Source of the DNA: CAUTNH01 sp963540225
Lineage (GTDB): Bacteria > Bacillota_I > Bacilli_A > Acholeplasmatales > Acholeplasmataceae
Length of the DNA: 60,132 nucleotides
Reading direction: 5' to 3'
Assembly (NCBI GenBank): GCA_963540225.1
Contig: CAUTNH010000001.1
Location: forward strand, 1 to 60,132
A program made the translations under genes and the position numbers. The notes beneath the pieces were generated by a model that did no database searches, had not been told where the DNA came from, and saw only the letters and a list, made by a program, of their open reading frames with translations. Shown in pieces: positions 33,232 through 42,473 of the stretch (the first letter of the stretch is position 1; every line of letters starts with the position of its first letter).

Positions 33232-36200
33232 AACTGCGACGAGTTCTAAATTATCAAATACTGGATCGTTTAATACATCAAATTCAACAGTATTGTCATT
33301 TTTTAAAACCCATTTATTTGTATCATCTGGAAGAAGTGGAGCACCAGTAAGACCACCGTTTGGATCTGTATCTTTACCTTGATAATCGTTTAATGTTCCA
33401 CCACAGTATGCAAATCTTATCTCATATGGTTTTGGTTCTGGATTTGCTAAATCGGATAATCTATAAAGTTTAACTGTATATTTTGCTCTTTTAACAAATA
33501 CATAAGTTACAACCTCATTTTCATCATTTAATAAAACTTTTCTCTTAGGCTTTTCATTTCCAAATGGATTAGTATATTCACTATAACCTTTGCCAAGACC
33601 AAGTTCTGGGAAGACCTCAGTTTCTTTTCCGATTTCTATTTTCTTATATAAAATTTTATAATCAACATTATTTGCCTTAGCCTTTTCAATTATTTCATTA
33701 TCTGATAATGGATCACTACCGTTACTGTAAATAGGATCAATTGTATTATCACCTGGATCAGAGTATATAGTATAAACTTTTAAATTACCACGTTTTTTAA
33801 CAGTTGTAATATTAAATCTAAACTCGTCTGAACCATTTTTATAAATTGAGAAGACAAACTCTGATGGTCTAATTTCTTGGCCTTTATATAAGAATTTATC
33901 AACCTCGTTATTTGCTTCTATTTTTTCATAAAGTTTCTTTAACTCCACTGAGAAAGGATCAGTTCCTGCAGCCAATGTTGAAAATCCTTTTCTATCTGAA
34001 TAAATTCCTGTAACTTCAACTTGTTTTAAAGGATCATTTTCATCAAGAATAAATTTTGCTTTAATTTCTTTTCTTTTTATAGTAAGACGCAAGTTATATT
34101 GTGAACCATCTTCTTTAATTTTATCAGCAGAAATTGTTTGAAGTTTTTCACTATCATCAATTTCATAATCATCACTTAAATTTAAACTATCAAGTGTTTC
34201 TAGTTTATCAACTGAATCATAATCCCAGTTATACTCTTGATTTGCCGGTACAGTGATTGTTGAAAATTTTATTGTACTTCCGCTTTGATCGGTTGTGTCA
34301 AGCTGTTGAGCTGTGTTATCGTCTTCTGAAGTTTTTACATAATATGCATTTATTGTTGCTGTAATATTTCTAAATTTAGCCTCATATACAACCTCAGGAC
34401 GATATTCAGATGAATTTTGTCCATAATTCCAACCAACAATTTTTTGATCTATTTCATCATGTTTAACATCTATTCCATCAACATTCCAAATGCCAGCAAA
34501 TTTATATCCTGCCTTAATTGGTTCACCGATTTCATCTTTGTTAATATATTGACCATAAATATATTCTTTTTCCTTAAATAATGAGCCATCAGAGTTAAAG
34601 ATTGTTTTAACTGTTTTTCTCTTAAAATAAACTATAAAATATCCTTGAACATCATCTTCTGTTGGAGTAGATTTTAACTTGTTATCTGCTGCATCATCCA
34701 TTTCAAAGACATTTGGTCCTAGATTTTGTGGGAAGTTAGTAATCTGAGCTAAATTACGATAATTAGGGAAAATATTATTTATATCTTTTTCCTCACCTAA
34801 CTCGTAGTCTTTCTTATCAGAATAGACTACATTTTCAAATACATTAGCACCATTTGCTTGATTGTTTTCATCATAAAATACTCTTGTTAAAACAAATTTA
34901 CCGTCATTTCTATTTTGCCAGTTAGCAAACATTTCAAATTTAGTGTCGTTAGGATTTTGCTTGATAAGTTCATTAAAAGTATCGTTTTCTTTATAATCAG
35001 TTGAATTATAAAGATATGATTTAAAGAATTTATTTTTTAGACTTGGAATTTGAGAATGTGTTATTTTTTGATTGTAATAAAATTTTTGCTCATGTAAGAA
35101 CTCACTACCTGCTATATAATAGAAGTTTATAACTATTTGTTTAACTTTTGTTGTAAAAATAATCTCATCATTTCCAACTCTTTTAATTTTTAAATTTACA
35201 TCATCAATAGATTTATTAACAAGATATGATGTTTGTTCAGTATTGACCAAATTATCAATAAAATCAAAAGCTCTTTTATAGGTTTCATCAACATCATAAT
35301 ATCTTACATAAACAGATGTCATTCCTCTTGTCTCTTGTAAGTTGTAGTCAAAATAACTATCGTATCTTGTCATTTTGATTGGAACTTTTGAAAATCTAAT
35401 TTCTGCTACATTTCCAAATCTTCCAAAAGTCACATCATCTGCAATTCTTTCATCAGTCTGATTTTTAAAATAACCAATTTCATTTCCAAAATCAGATGGG
35501 AATGCTATATTATAATCTGTTTTGTAACTACTTAACTTATCAACTAAAATATCATCTTCTTTACCACGAAGATTCGGAAGATTATCAAACTTCATCTCAG
35601 AAAATATTTTATTAACCATACTGTCAAGTTCACTTTCTGATATAGTCGGGTTTTCTTTTCTCTTATCTTCTTTAATTTTAATCTTATAATCTAATAAATT
35701 AGAAACAACTACACTAATTGAAACATATCTTCCAGATCTTGGATGAAGCCTAACAATATAATTAGATCTATTTATATCATCTTTTTTATTAACAAATATA
35801 TCAAAACCTGGAATACTTGGTTTATCTGTTGAACCATTTACCTCTAAATTTCCTTCTGTAAGCCATTTATTAGCAAAATATTTATCAGGATCAGAAAATT
35901 GATATTTTTGAGGAAGTTGAAATTGTTGATATTTAGCATCGTTTTCACCGTTGCTATCAACTTCAACTGTTTGGTCAATATATTCATTAGAACCATCATT
36001 TGCAAGCTCTTCTTTGTTCTCGTTTAAGAATTTCAAAATTACTTTTTTTCTTCTAAATCTAGGTTCTATTGTAACATTATAAAGTTTATTTTCTGCTTGA
36101 TCATATCCACCAGGAATTTTTTCTGTTCTAATATTTTCAAAATCGCTTGTAAATACTTCATTTGTTCCAGCAAGAACAAAATCAACTAGCTCATAAAACT

Positions 36201-37398
36201 CTCTTGCCTTTTCAGTATTTGTTGCAACTCTTCTAATTACTTTTTTAGTTTTAGGATCAATTGTTTCTTCAAACTCAGTTGATGGATAAATAAGTTTTTC
36301 TTTTAACTTAGCTAAAAAAGTACTATCTCCTGTGCTTGATATATATTTTGTATAACCACTTGAATATTCTGTCCCAAGAATTGATACTTTAATATTTTTA
36401 CCACCAACTCTAGCATTCGAAGCATATGCTCTTATTTCGTTATTTCTTCCTTGCCAATCATAAAGATCTTTTTTATCTTTAATCTGAGTTGCTCTTGTTG
36501 AATCAAAATACCATTCTTCCATATCTTTTCTTAAAGCATCAGTTAAATCTTGTGTTGAAATTATATTTTTAGATAATATTCTTTGTTTAAATACAGATTC
36601 AAAACCTCTACCTTTTTCAACAAAATCTTTATAATCTGAAAACTTCATATAAGTTGATTGATTTGTTGTCTCATTAGCAGCCTCACTTGCATTAGGAGAA
36701 TAAATTGAGACAATATTTTTAAAATTTATCTCAAGTGGTAAAATTGCATATTTTCTTTCTTTAACAAAGATAACCTTAACTCTATAATCCGTATTAGCCT
36801 CATTAAGACTACGAGAGTTATAAATTGCTTTTAAATCAAGTTCTTTAACATTAGCATAACCTTTACCGCTTTGTTTTAAAAACTGAAACTCAACACTTTG
36901 TTTAGGATTATAATAATATTCATTAAGTGTTGTAAGTTTTTTCTCGAAATCATCAGGCGATAAAACAAGTTTACCATCATTTCTCTTATCTGGTGTTTTT
37001 GCTTTTACACTATTTTTTGTATCAAGTTGCATTTTCTTTAAATCAATGGGAGTAACCTTAGTTAAACCAATATATGCGCCTGCTGATATACCAACCACTA
37101 AAATTGTAATTAAAATAATAACAATAATTGCAAGAATCGAAAACTTCTTAGCTTTTTGTTCTCTGGTTTTTTCCAAAACCATAATATCTTGTCTTTGAGT
37201 CTCATATACAACAAGAGCACCAGCACCATCTTGATTAGATGAAATTGGAGCAATATCAGTAGATAAGTCTTGCTCAAGATTTTTAAAATTTTCAGGATCG
37301 AATTCTTCTGCTATAACTTCTTCATAAACTTCATTTTTATCGTCTATGTCATCGCCTATTCCATTTAGTCCTTGCTCAAACTTTTCTTGCATTTTCAA
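33226..37398 (-). CDS. Giant membrane-anchored surface protein with beta-grasp (Flg_new-like) repeats
   Basis: At 1390 residues this is the largest gene here. It has an acidic cytoplasmic N-terminus of about 85 residues, one transmembrane helix (KFSILAIIVIILITILVVGI, about 86-111), and an extracellular region of about 1280 residues; there is no cleavable signal and no LPXTG. The ectodomain holds diverged repeats such as KTIFNSDGSLFKEKEYIYG...GYKFAGIW, resembling the Listeria-Bacteroides (Flg_new/InlB-B) repeat, with related copies at KVILKFLNENKEEL and VINFYYIAGSEFL. It is likely an adhesin or cell-envelope component. It overlaps the upstream gene by 4 nt. Confidence 0.75.
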   Translation of the reverse strand: MKMQEKFEQGLNGIGDDIDDKNEVYEEVIAEEFDPENFKNLEQDLSTDIAPISSNQDGAGALVVYETQRQDIMVLEKTREQKAKKFSILAIIVIILITILVVGISAGAYIGLTKVTPIDLKKMQLDTKNSVKAKTPDKRNDGKLVLSPDDFEKKLTTLNEYYYNPKQSVEFQFLKQSGKGYANVKELDLKAIYNSRSLNEANTDYRVKVIFVKERKYAILPLEINFKNIVSIYSPNASEAANETTNQSTYMKFSDYKDFVEKGRGFESVFKQRILSKNIISTQDLTDALRKDMEEWYFDSTRATQIKDKKDLYDWQGRNNEIRAYASNARVGGKNIKVSILGTEYSSGYTKYISSTGDSTFLAKLKEKLIYPSTEFEETIDPKTKKVIRRVATNTEKAREFYELVDFVLAGTNEVFTSDFENIRTEKIPGGYDQAENKLYNVTIEPRFRRKKVILKFLNENKEELANDGSNEYIDQTVEVDSNGENDAKYQQFQLPQKYQFSDPDKYFANKWLTEGNLEVNGSTDKPSIPGFDIFVNKKDDINRSNYIVRLHPRSGRYVSISVVVSNLLDYKIKIKEDKRKENPTISESELDSMVNKIFSEMKFDNLPNLRGKEDDILVDKLSSYKTDYNIAFPSDFGNEIGYFKNQTDERIADDVTFGRFGNVAEIRFSKVPIKMTRYDSYFDYNLQETRGMTSVYVRYYDVDETYKRAFDFIDNLVNTEQTSYLVNKSIDDVNLKIKRVGNDEIIFTTKVKQIVINFYYIAGSEFLHEQKFYYNQKITHSQIPSLKNKFFKSYLYNSTDYKENDTFNELIKQNPNDTKFEMFANWQNRNDGKFVLTRVFYDENNQANGANVFENVVYSDKKDYELGEEKDINNIFPNYRNLAQITNFPQNLGPNVFEMDDAADNKLKSTPTEDDVQGYFIVYFKRKTVKTIFNSDGSLFKEKEYIYGQYINKDEIGEPIKAGYKFAGIWNVDGIDVKHDEIDQKIVGWNYGQNSSEYRPEVVYEAKFRNITATINAYYVKTSEDDNTAQQLDTTDQSGSTIKFSTITVPANQEYNWDYDSVDKLETLDSLNLSDDYEIDDSEKLQTISADKIKEDGSQYNLRLTIKRKEIKAKFILDENDPLKQVEVTGIYSDRKGFSTLAAGTDPFSVELKKLYEKIEANNEVDKFLYKGQEIRPSEFVFSIYKNGSDEFRFNITTVKKRGNLKVYTIYSDPGDNTIDPIYSNGSDPLSDNEIIEKAKANNVDYKILYKKIEIGKETEVFPELGLGKGYSEYTNPFGNEKPKRKVLLNDENEVVTYVFVKRAKYTVKLYRLSDLANPEPKPYEIRFAYCGGTLNDYQGKDTDPNGGLTGAPLLPDDTNKWVLKNDNTVEFDVLNDPVFDNLELVAVK

Positions 37399-38432
37399 AA
37401 GTTCGTCATCCCTTTTTTTTCTTTTTCTTTTTCTTCTATTTCTTTTTTAGCTTTTTCAAGCTCTTCACCGTGTTTTTTCTTTAACTCTTTTGTTTGTCTT
37501 TCAAGTTCTTCTTGTAATCTTACTTGTTCTACTAAAACTCTTTCATAAACCGTTTCCTCATCCGATATAGGAATATTCATCTCATATGCCCTATCACTTT
37601 CAGGACAGCGATAACCATCTTTTGTAGATTCAGCACGTTGTAAGATATACTCAATCATTTCTTTTTTGTTTAACTCACTACCTGTTTCAAGCCCGTTATC
37701 AAGTGCATATTGTCTTATATCTTTAACCTGCATCTTAGGCATTTTTTCACTAAATTCAGTAGTATCAACACCCATCGCATTTAATTTTTCTAATACATAA
37801 GCCCCAATTGTAGATTTGTTTATTTTTTCAGGAATGCTTATTCCATATTTTTCACCAATTGACATAACCTGCTCTTTTGTTGCGGAGTTATATATTACAG
37901 GTCTAAACTTATCAACTTTTAAGCCATCAAGAGTTCCTTTTTCATCAACAAAGAAAGGACAAAAACTTTTTATAAATTCTTTTATTTTTACATCTTTTTC
38001 ACTTATATCTTTATTATTGATTGCAAGAGTAATTACTTCATCAAGTGCTTCTGCATAATCTGGAATACTTCCCAAATAAATAATAAGATTTCTTAAAAAC
38101 TTTGTAGCAAATATTTTATTTAAGTCTTTATCTTTAAAATATCCAAAATAAAATGCCATTTGGTCTTCTGAAAAATTATTAAACCATAAAAGACGGTAAT
38201 TAAGTCTTGAATCAAGAGTAAGACATTCAGATCTCGTCCTAACAATTCCAGGGCGAAGTGCAGCACGCATCGCATCCATTCTTACCTTTCTTTGAAGTTT
38301 AACATTATATTTTAAAAATGTATCGGTTATTTCTTGAGGTGCGATATTAGTAAGAGTTTTAGCAATTTCTTCAATTGAATATACAACACCATCTTTTGTT
38401 AATTCTTGACTACTTATATTTATTGATACCAT
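37395..38432 (-). CDS. Cytoplasmic protein with two HeH/SAP-like modules and a C-terminal coiled coil
   Basis: The 345-residue protein has no signal or membrane helix. Two stretches, about 184-219 (TKEQVMSIGEKYGISIPEKI...) and 232-268 (MQVKDIRQYALDNGL...NKKEMIEYILQRA), look like helix-extended-loop-helix (SAP/Rho-N-like) modules. From about 296 to 341 is a strongly charged coiled coil (LQEELERQTKELKKKHGEEL...). It is translationally coupled to the giant anchored protein, so it may be its cytoplasmic partner. I recognise no family. AAAGGAG precedes the ATG. Confidence 0.65.
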   Translation of the reverse strand: MVSINISSQELTKDGVVYSIEEIAKTLTNIAPQEITDTFLKYNVKLQRKVRMDAMRAALRPGIVRTRSECLTLDSRLNYRLLWFNNFSEDQMAFYFGYFKDKDLNKIFATKFLRNLIIYLGSIPDYAEALDEVITLAINNKDISEKDVKIKEFIKSFCPFFVDEKGTLDGLKVDKFRPVIYNSATKEQVMSIGEKYGISIPEKINKSTIGAYVLEKLNAMGVDTTEFSEKMPKMQVKDIRQYALDNGLETGSELNKKEMIEYILQRAESTKDGYRCPESDRAYEMNIPISDEETVYERVLVEQVRLQEELERQTKELKKKHGEELEKAKKEIEEKEKEKKGMTNF

Positions 38433-38521
38433 CTTATTCTCCTTTTTATTTTATAAACTAAAATCTATACTATTTATATTTTTTATAAATAATATAGAAT
38501 TTTCAATTCTTCAATTTTAAA

Positions 38522-38755
38522 TTAATAGTTTGTTTTTCTTACCTTACCATTTAACTTATGGATTAGAAGACTACCTCCATAATTTCTTACAAGATCATTA
38601 GCATACTCAATTGCTTCTTGTTGGGTATCAAAGTATTTAATAGATCTTAGGCTACCAGAAAGTCTAACACGCCATTTTTTGTAATTTTTACCTCTTATTT
38701 TATTTTGAGAGACATGATAAATCTTAGATTTTTTTATCTTTTTTACAGAAGGCAT
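38522..38755 (-). CDS. DUF2188-domain protein
   Basis: The 77-residue protein contains KKWRVRLSGSLRSIKYFDTQQEAIEYANDLVRNYGGSLLIHKLNGKVRKTNY, the pattern of DUF2188 (W-V near the start, an f-tqkeAi-yA helix, then l-IH--dG-ir). The N-terminal 25 residues are basic. The function of the family is unknown. It is monocistronic, between the tRNA-Arg terminator and the surface-protein operon. Confidence 0.8.
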   Translation of the reverse strand: MPSVKKIKKSKIYHVSQNKIRGKNYKKWRVRLSGSLRSIKYFDTQQEAIEYANDLVRNYGGSLLIHKLNGKVRKTNY

Positions 38756-38795
38756 TTAAAACTCTCCTTTTTTATTATATATATTTTAACATAAT

Positions 38796-38825
38796 TAAAA
38801 AGAGAATGCAAAAGAATGCATTCTC
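38796..38825 (-). terminator. Terminator after tRNA-Arg (CCU)
   Basis: GAGAATGCA and TGCATTCTC form a 9-bp perfect stem with a 6-nt loop, followed by TTTTTAATT on the minus strand. Confidence 0.85.
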
Positions 38826-38832
38826 AAAAACT

Positions 38833-38906
38833 CGTTTTCGGGCGGATTTGAACCGCCGATCTACGACTTAGGAGGTCGTTGCTCTATCCATCTAAGCTAC
38901 GAAAAC
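38833..38906 (-). tRNA. tRNA-Arg (CCU)
   Basis: Acceptor GTTTTCG pairs with CGAAAAC, the anticodon stem-loop is ACGAC-CTCCTAA-GTCGT, and the T-arm is GGCGG-TTCAAAT-CCGCC. It reads AGG. CCA is not encoded. It starts 16 nt after the nagB stop with no clear promoter in between, so it may be processed from the nagA-nagB transcript. Confidence 0.95.
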
Positions 38907-38922
38907 ATTTAAATGGATAAAT

Positions 38923-39696
38923 CTATTTTACAATATAATTTGTAAAATCTTTATTTTTTAATATCTCAGATGCAGCAGTTTTATCAAGATATAAACAAAC
39001 ATTATTATGACTTTTTAAATAAGATGCCGGAAAATTATTTGTTATATCACCAAATACAAGTTTTTTTATAGGTTCTATTTTTTTATCTCCTGTTGCAATA
39101 AGACAAATCCTTTTCGCTTTTAAAATATCCTTAACACCCATAGTAATTGCACTTTTTGGAACATCTGATAAATTATTAAAAAAGCGAGAATTATCTTTTA
39201 TTGTTTGCATATCTAAATATACCATATGGCAATTTGAATCAATAGAAGTTCCAGGCTCATTAAATCCAATATGACCATCTGTTCCAATTCCTAAAATTTG
39301 TATATCAAATGCCCCTGCTTTATTAAGCTTTTTTTGATATCTTTTAATTTCTTTATCAACATCTTTACATTTTCCATCAATAAGATTTATATTCTTTTCC
39401 AAAATGTTTATATTTTTAAATAAATTATTCCACATAAAATAAGAATAACTTTGCTCATCATATTTACCAAGGCCTATATATTCATCAAGGTTAAATGTTT
39501 TTAAGTTTATATAATCAATGTTTTCTTTTTTAAAACCATCCGACATTAGTTTATATAAATTCAAAGGAGATGATCCAGTTGCAAGTCCCAAGATAGGTTT
39601 TTTAAAATTTATGATTAAAGACTTTATTTCGCTATATAAATCTTTATATAGCGTATCAATATTTTCATATATTTTAATCTCAAAGTTATTTTCCAT
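38923..39696 (-). CDS. nagB: Glucosamine-6-phosphate deaminase
   Basis: NagB turns glucosamine-6-phosphate into fructose-6-phosphate and ammonia. Signature segments are LGLATGSSPLNLYKLM, FNLDEYIGLG with the catalytic Asp, and GIGTDGHIGFNEPG, and the length of 257 residues is standard. It overlaps nagA by 11 bp; the two enzymes form the amino-sugar entry into glycolysis. Confidence 0.96.
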   Translation of the reverse strand: MENNFEIKIYENIDTLYKDLYSEIKSLIINFKKPILGLATGSSPLNLYKLMSDGFKKENIDYINLKTFNLDEYIGLGKYDEQSYSYFMWNNLFKNINILEKNINLIDGKCKDVDKEIKRYQKKLNKAGAFDIQILGIGTDGHIGFNEPGTSIDSNCHMVYLDMQTIKDNSRFFNNLSDVPKSAITMGVKDILKAKRICLIATGDKKIEPIKKLVFGDITNNFPASYLKSHNNVCLYLDKTAASEILKNKDFTNYIVK

Positions 39697-40807
39697 ATAC
39701 GATATTTCCTCTTACAATTGTTTTTACTATATTAAAATCTTTATCAAAAATTGCCAAATCAGCATCCATACCTTCTTTAATTATTCCTTTCTTATCATCT
39801 ATTTTTAATATCTTAGCCGAATTATAAGATAGAATTTTTGAGGCTTCCACTATTTTATTTGGATATATATTTAAGAAGTTTTTTAGCGCTACATCTTGTG
39901 TTAAGATACTTCCTGCAAGCTGACCTGATTTAAGCCTTGCTGTACCATCTCGGATAAAAACATCTTGTCCTCCAAGAGATCCTTTTTTAATATTTGCACC
40001 TTGTGCCATCATTGCATCTGTAATTAGAATAATATTATTAAAACCTTTAATTTTAAAAAGAAGCTCTACTGCCTCTTTGCTTACATGATGCATATCAAGA
40101 ATTAACTCACAAAAAATATCATCACCTGATAAAAGCATTGCACCTACCATATTAGGATTTCTATGATCAAATTTAGACATTGCATTATATGCATGAGTAA
40201 ATAATGTCGCGCCATTTCCAAGTGCAATTTTTACCTCGTCATAGCTTGCGCTACTATGTCCTAGTGAGACAATGATGTTATTTTTTTTACAATAATCAAC
40301 TAGTTTTAATAAATTCTTTTTCTCAGGAGCAACTGTAATAATTTTAATAATGTTATTTTTATTTATTTTCTCTAAAAAAGAGATGTTTATATCTTTTACA
40401 TAATTTTCATTTTGTGCACCTAGCATTTTATTTGATATGAAAGGTCCTTCTAAATTTACTCCGAGTATATTAGCATATTTATTTTCATTAGATGCATTTA
40501 TAATAGTATTAACTGATTTTTCAATACTTAAATAATCCATAGTCATAGTAGTAGGTAAAAATGAAGTCGTTCCAAATCTTGTTATACTTTTAGATATTTC
40601 TAAAATTGATTTTACATCTCCATCCATTGTGTCAAAAAGATTACTTCCATGGATATGTTGATCAATAAAGCCTGGAAAAATATAACCATAATCTTTATTT
40701 ATAGTATCTTTAATAACTTCGACATTAGAAATCATTCCATTTTCTAAGTATAAATTACCAAAAATAACCTTATCAAATAAGACAATATTAAAATTTTTAT
40801 AAACCAT
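39686..40807 (-). CDS. nagA: N-acetylglucosamine-6-phosphate deacetylase
   Basis: NagA removes acetate from GlcNAc-6-phosphate. The amidohydrolase motifs are PGFIDQHIHGSNLFDTMDGD, GVNLEGPFIS with the metal-ligand Glu, SLGHSSASYDEV, THAYNAMSKFDHRNP and LITDAMMAQG. The length is 373 residues. AGGATG precedes the ATG. It is divergent from the two exported-protein genes, which may share its physiology. Confidence 0.95.
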   Translation of the reverse strand: MVYKNFNIVLFDKVIFGNLYLENGMISNVEVIKDTINKDYGYIFPGFIDQHIHGSNLFDTMDGDVKSILEISKSITRFGTTSFLPTTMTMDYLSIEKSVNTIINASNENKYANILGVNLEGPFISNKMLGAQNENYVKDINISFLEKINKNNIIKIITVAPEKKNLLKLVDYCKKNNIIVSLGHSSASYDEVKIALGNGATLFTHAYNAMSKFDHRNPNMVGAMLLSGDDIFCELILDMHHVSKEAVELLFKIKGFNNIILITDAMMAQGANIKKGSLGGQDVFIRDGTARLKSGQLAGSILTQDVALKNFLNIYPNKIVEASKILSYNSAKILKIDDKKGIIKEGMDADLAIFDKDFNIVKTIVRGNIVYGK

Positions 40808-40825
40808 TAAATCACATCCTATATA

Positions 40826-40834
40826 ATTATAGCA
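40826..40834 (-). promoter_or_regulatory. Extended -10 promoter of nagA-nagB
   Basis: TGCTATAAT lies 18 nt before the nagA ATG. It is back to back with the promoter of the plus-strand exported-protein pair, so one operator could serve both. Confidence 0.6.
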
Positions 40835-40850
40835 CTTTAAATTTTTAAAA

Positions 40851-40879
40851 TTAACAAATTTTAATATTTTTTATATAAT
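40851..40879 (+). promoter_or_regulatory. Promoter of the exported-protein pair, leaderless
   Basis: TTAACA and TATAAT with 17-bp spacing are followed after 6 nt by the ATG. No ribosome-binding site fits, so the transcript probably starts at or next to the AUG. Confidence 0.65.
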
Positions 40880-40885
40880 TATTAT

Positions 40886-41503
40886 ATGAAGTGTAAAAAA
40901 ATGTTTATTTTTGTAATATTAATATCTTTTTTTCTATTTTTAACAAATTTTTTAATTGTTAAAGCTTTTTGGCTTGGAATAAACAATCCGACTAATGAAA
41001 AATCTAATAATCAAATTGAAATAGGTAGTGCAAAAAATATTAAAACTAGAATTGGCTTATCTAATTTAGAAAATAATCAAAACAAAATACTGTTGCCTAA
41101 AAACACAGAAAATATTCAAAAATTTGAATATAAAAATGATAAAGAGTATGTAAATGAAATTACATTTAAAAAAAGAATAATTTGGAAAGAGAACACTACC
41201 CCTTATATAGTTAATGATGAATATAAAAAAATATTAAAAGTAAGTGTTAATACTTATTTAAAAAATATTCCACAATCTCCCAAAATACCACTTGATGAAG
41301 TTTATAAATTATTTAAAGTTGAAATAACAGGAAATAATCAAGAAATTAAATTAAATGACCCAAATGGTGTAGTATGTGAGTTTAAATTTTATTATAATTC
41401 ATATAATCAAGATGAAGAATATGATAAAAATAAAAAATTATATGATATTTTATATCTTAATGATATTATAATAGAAATTGTTTTTGAGGTAGTTTATGCT
41501 TAA
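40886..41503 (+). CDS. Exported protein, possibly TasA/camelysin-like
   Basis: The 205-residue protein has an N-terminal hydrophobic signal or anchor (MFIFVILISFFLFLTNFLIV, residues 6-25) followed by KAFWLGINNPTNEKSNNQIEIG. That arrangement resembles SipW-dependent TasA/camelysin precursors (signal, AYFTD, then n-i--G). The rest is beta-rich with no motif I know. It overlaps the next exported-protein gene by 8 bp. The TasA link is a pattern guess. Confidence 0.55.
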   Translation: MKCKKMFIFVILISFFLFLTNFLIVKAFWLGINNPTNEKSNNQIEIGSAKNIKTRIGLSNLENNQNKILLPKNTENIQKFEYKNDKEYVNEITFKKRIIWKENTTPYIVNDEYKKILKVSVNTYLKNIPQSPKIPLDEVYKLFKVEITGNNQEIKLNDPNGVVCEFKFYYNSYNQDEEYDKNKKLYDILYLNDIIIEIVFEVVYA

Positions 41504-42317
41504 TAAGAAATTATTTTATAAATCTGCAATTTATATAATTATCTCAACTATATTATTTGTCTTAACAATTTCACTAAGCGTAGGTGCCTTTTTTGTAGGT
41601 GATATATTAAAGCCTAAAAATATAGAAGATAAAGATAGTTTAGGTGTTTTAAACTATCCTTATTTTAAATATAAAAAATATGCCACAAATACACCTTATA
41701 GTAAAGATGATATTATCCTAACTAGTGAAAATGAATTATATCTTGTAAACAGAGATATCCCAGCAGATGATCCTTGGCATGATTACAAAAAATTATATAC
41801 AGGAAATTTAAATAAGCCATCTGAAAGAAAAAAAATACGCTATTATAAAATTGGTAATGGCTTTTATTCAAGAAATATTTACTATGGTGGAGATTATATA
41901 TATGATAAAAATAATAAAAAACTTTATTCTGCATCTGATAGATATGTGCCTCATATAGCTGGAAATGAAGTTATGAATACTTATGATTTTCCAGGAACAA
42001 GTCCTAATTGGGTTGTTAAACCAATTGATGGTATATCAATTTGGAAAAGATATAATATCTATCAAAAGTATGATATCGTATATTATAGTAATAACTACTT
42101 TTATCTTTTTGGAAAAGATTTTTCAGTTAATAAAACTCCCTCAATCCTTCCTACTAGTATATGGAAAAGGATATTTGATTTTGATGATAACAAAGTATAT
42201 AATAAATATGAAATAATTAAAGTATATGATAAATTTTACCAAGCAAGATTTGATGGTGTAGTAGGTGCTGCTTATAATAGTACTGCGCTATGGCAAGAAA
42301 TATATCCCAGAATATAA
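41496..42317 (+). CDS. Exported protein with CBM5/12-like tandem repeats
   Basis: The 273-residue protein has an N-terminal signal-anchor (about residues 10-34, ending SVGAFFVGD). Behind it are about four repeats of roughly 40 residues built on Y-x-k-x-D-i-v-y-y...Y...P...W-k/q-x-I, clearest at YNIYQKYDIVYYSNNYFYLF...IWKRI and VYNKYEIIKVYDKFYQARFD...LWQEI. This is the layout of chitin-binding CBM5/12 modules. It may bind GlcNAc-containing polymers, which fits the divergent nagA-nagB. No catalytic domain is present. Confidence 0.6.
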   Translation: MLNKKLFYKSAIYIIISTILFVLTISLSVGAFFVGDILKPKNIEDKDSLGVLNYPYFKYKKYATNTPYSKDDIILTSENELYLVNRDIPADDPWHDYKKLYTGNLNKPSERKKIRYYKIGNGFYSRNIYYGGDYIYDKNNKKLYSASDRYVPHIAGNEVMNTYDFPGTSPNWVVKPIDGISIWKRYNIYQKYDIVYYSNNYFYLFGKDFSVNKTPSILPTSIWKRIFDFDDNKVYNKYEIIKVYDKFYQARFDGVVGAAYNSTALWQEIYPRI

Positions 42318-42319
42318 AA

Positions 42320-42350
42320 ATGGTTGACCAAAGTCAACCATAATTTTTTT
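42320..42350 (+). terminator. Terminator of the exported-protein pair
   Basis: ATGGTTGAC-CAAA-GTCAACCAT is followed by AATTTTTTTTAT, 3 nt past the stop codon. Confidence 0.85.
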
Positions 42351-42354
42351 TATA

Positions 42355-42428
42355 CGATGCGAGAGGGATTCGAACCCCCGACCCACAGCTTAGAAGGCTG
42401 TTGCTCTATCCTGCTGAGCTACCGCACC
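42355..42428 (-). tRNA. tRNA-Arg (UCU)
   Basis: Acceptor GGTGCGG pairs with TCGCATC (two G-U pairs), the anticodon stem-loop is ACAGC-CTTCTAA-GCTGT, and the T-arm is CGGGGGTTCGAATCCCTC. It reads AGA. CCA is not encoded. Confidence 0.95.
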
Positions 42429-42438
42429 AACAAATATT

Positions 42439-42447
42439 AGTATAACA
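42439..42447 (-). promoter_or_regulatory. Extended -10 promoter of tRNA-Arg (UCU)
   Basis: TGTTATACT lies 10 nt before the tRNA 5' end. Confidence 0.6.
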
Positions 42448-42473
42448 TTTTTTAATCTTTTTTTAAAATTTTA

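Noticed and set aside
33226..37398. Giant protein as an LPXTG-anchored adhesin
   Set aside because: There is no C-terminal LPXTG, hydrophobic segment or basic tail; the anchor is the N-terminal helix.
38907..38960. Promoter for tRNA-Arg (CCU) inside the nagB end
   Set aside because: A TAAAAT is present but has no TGn extension or -35 at a suitable distance.
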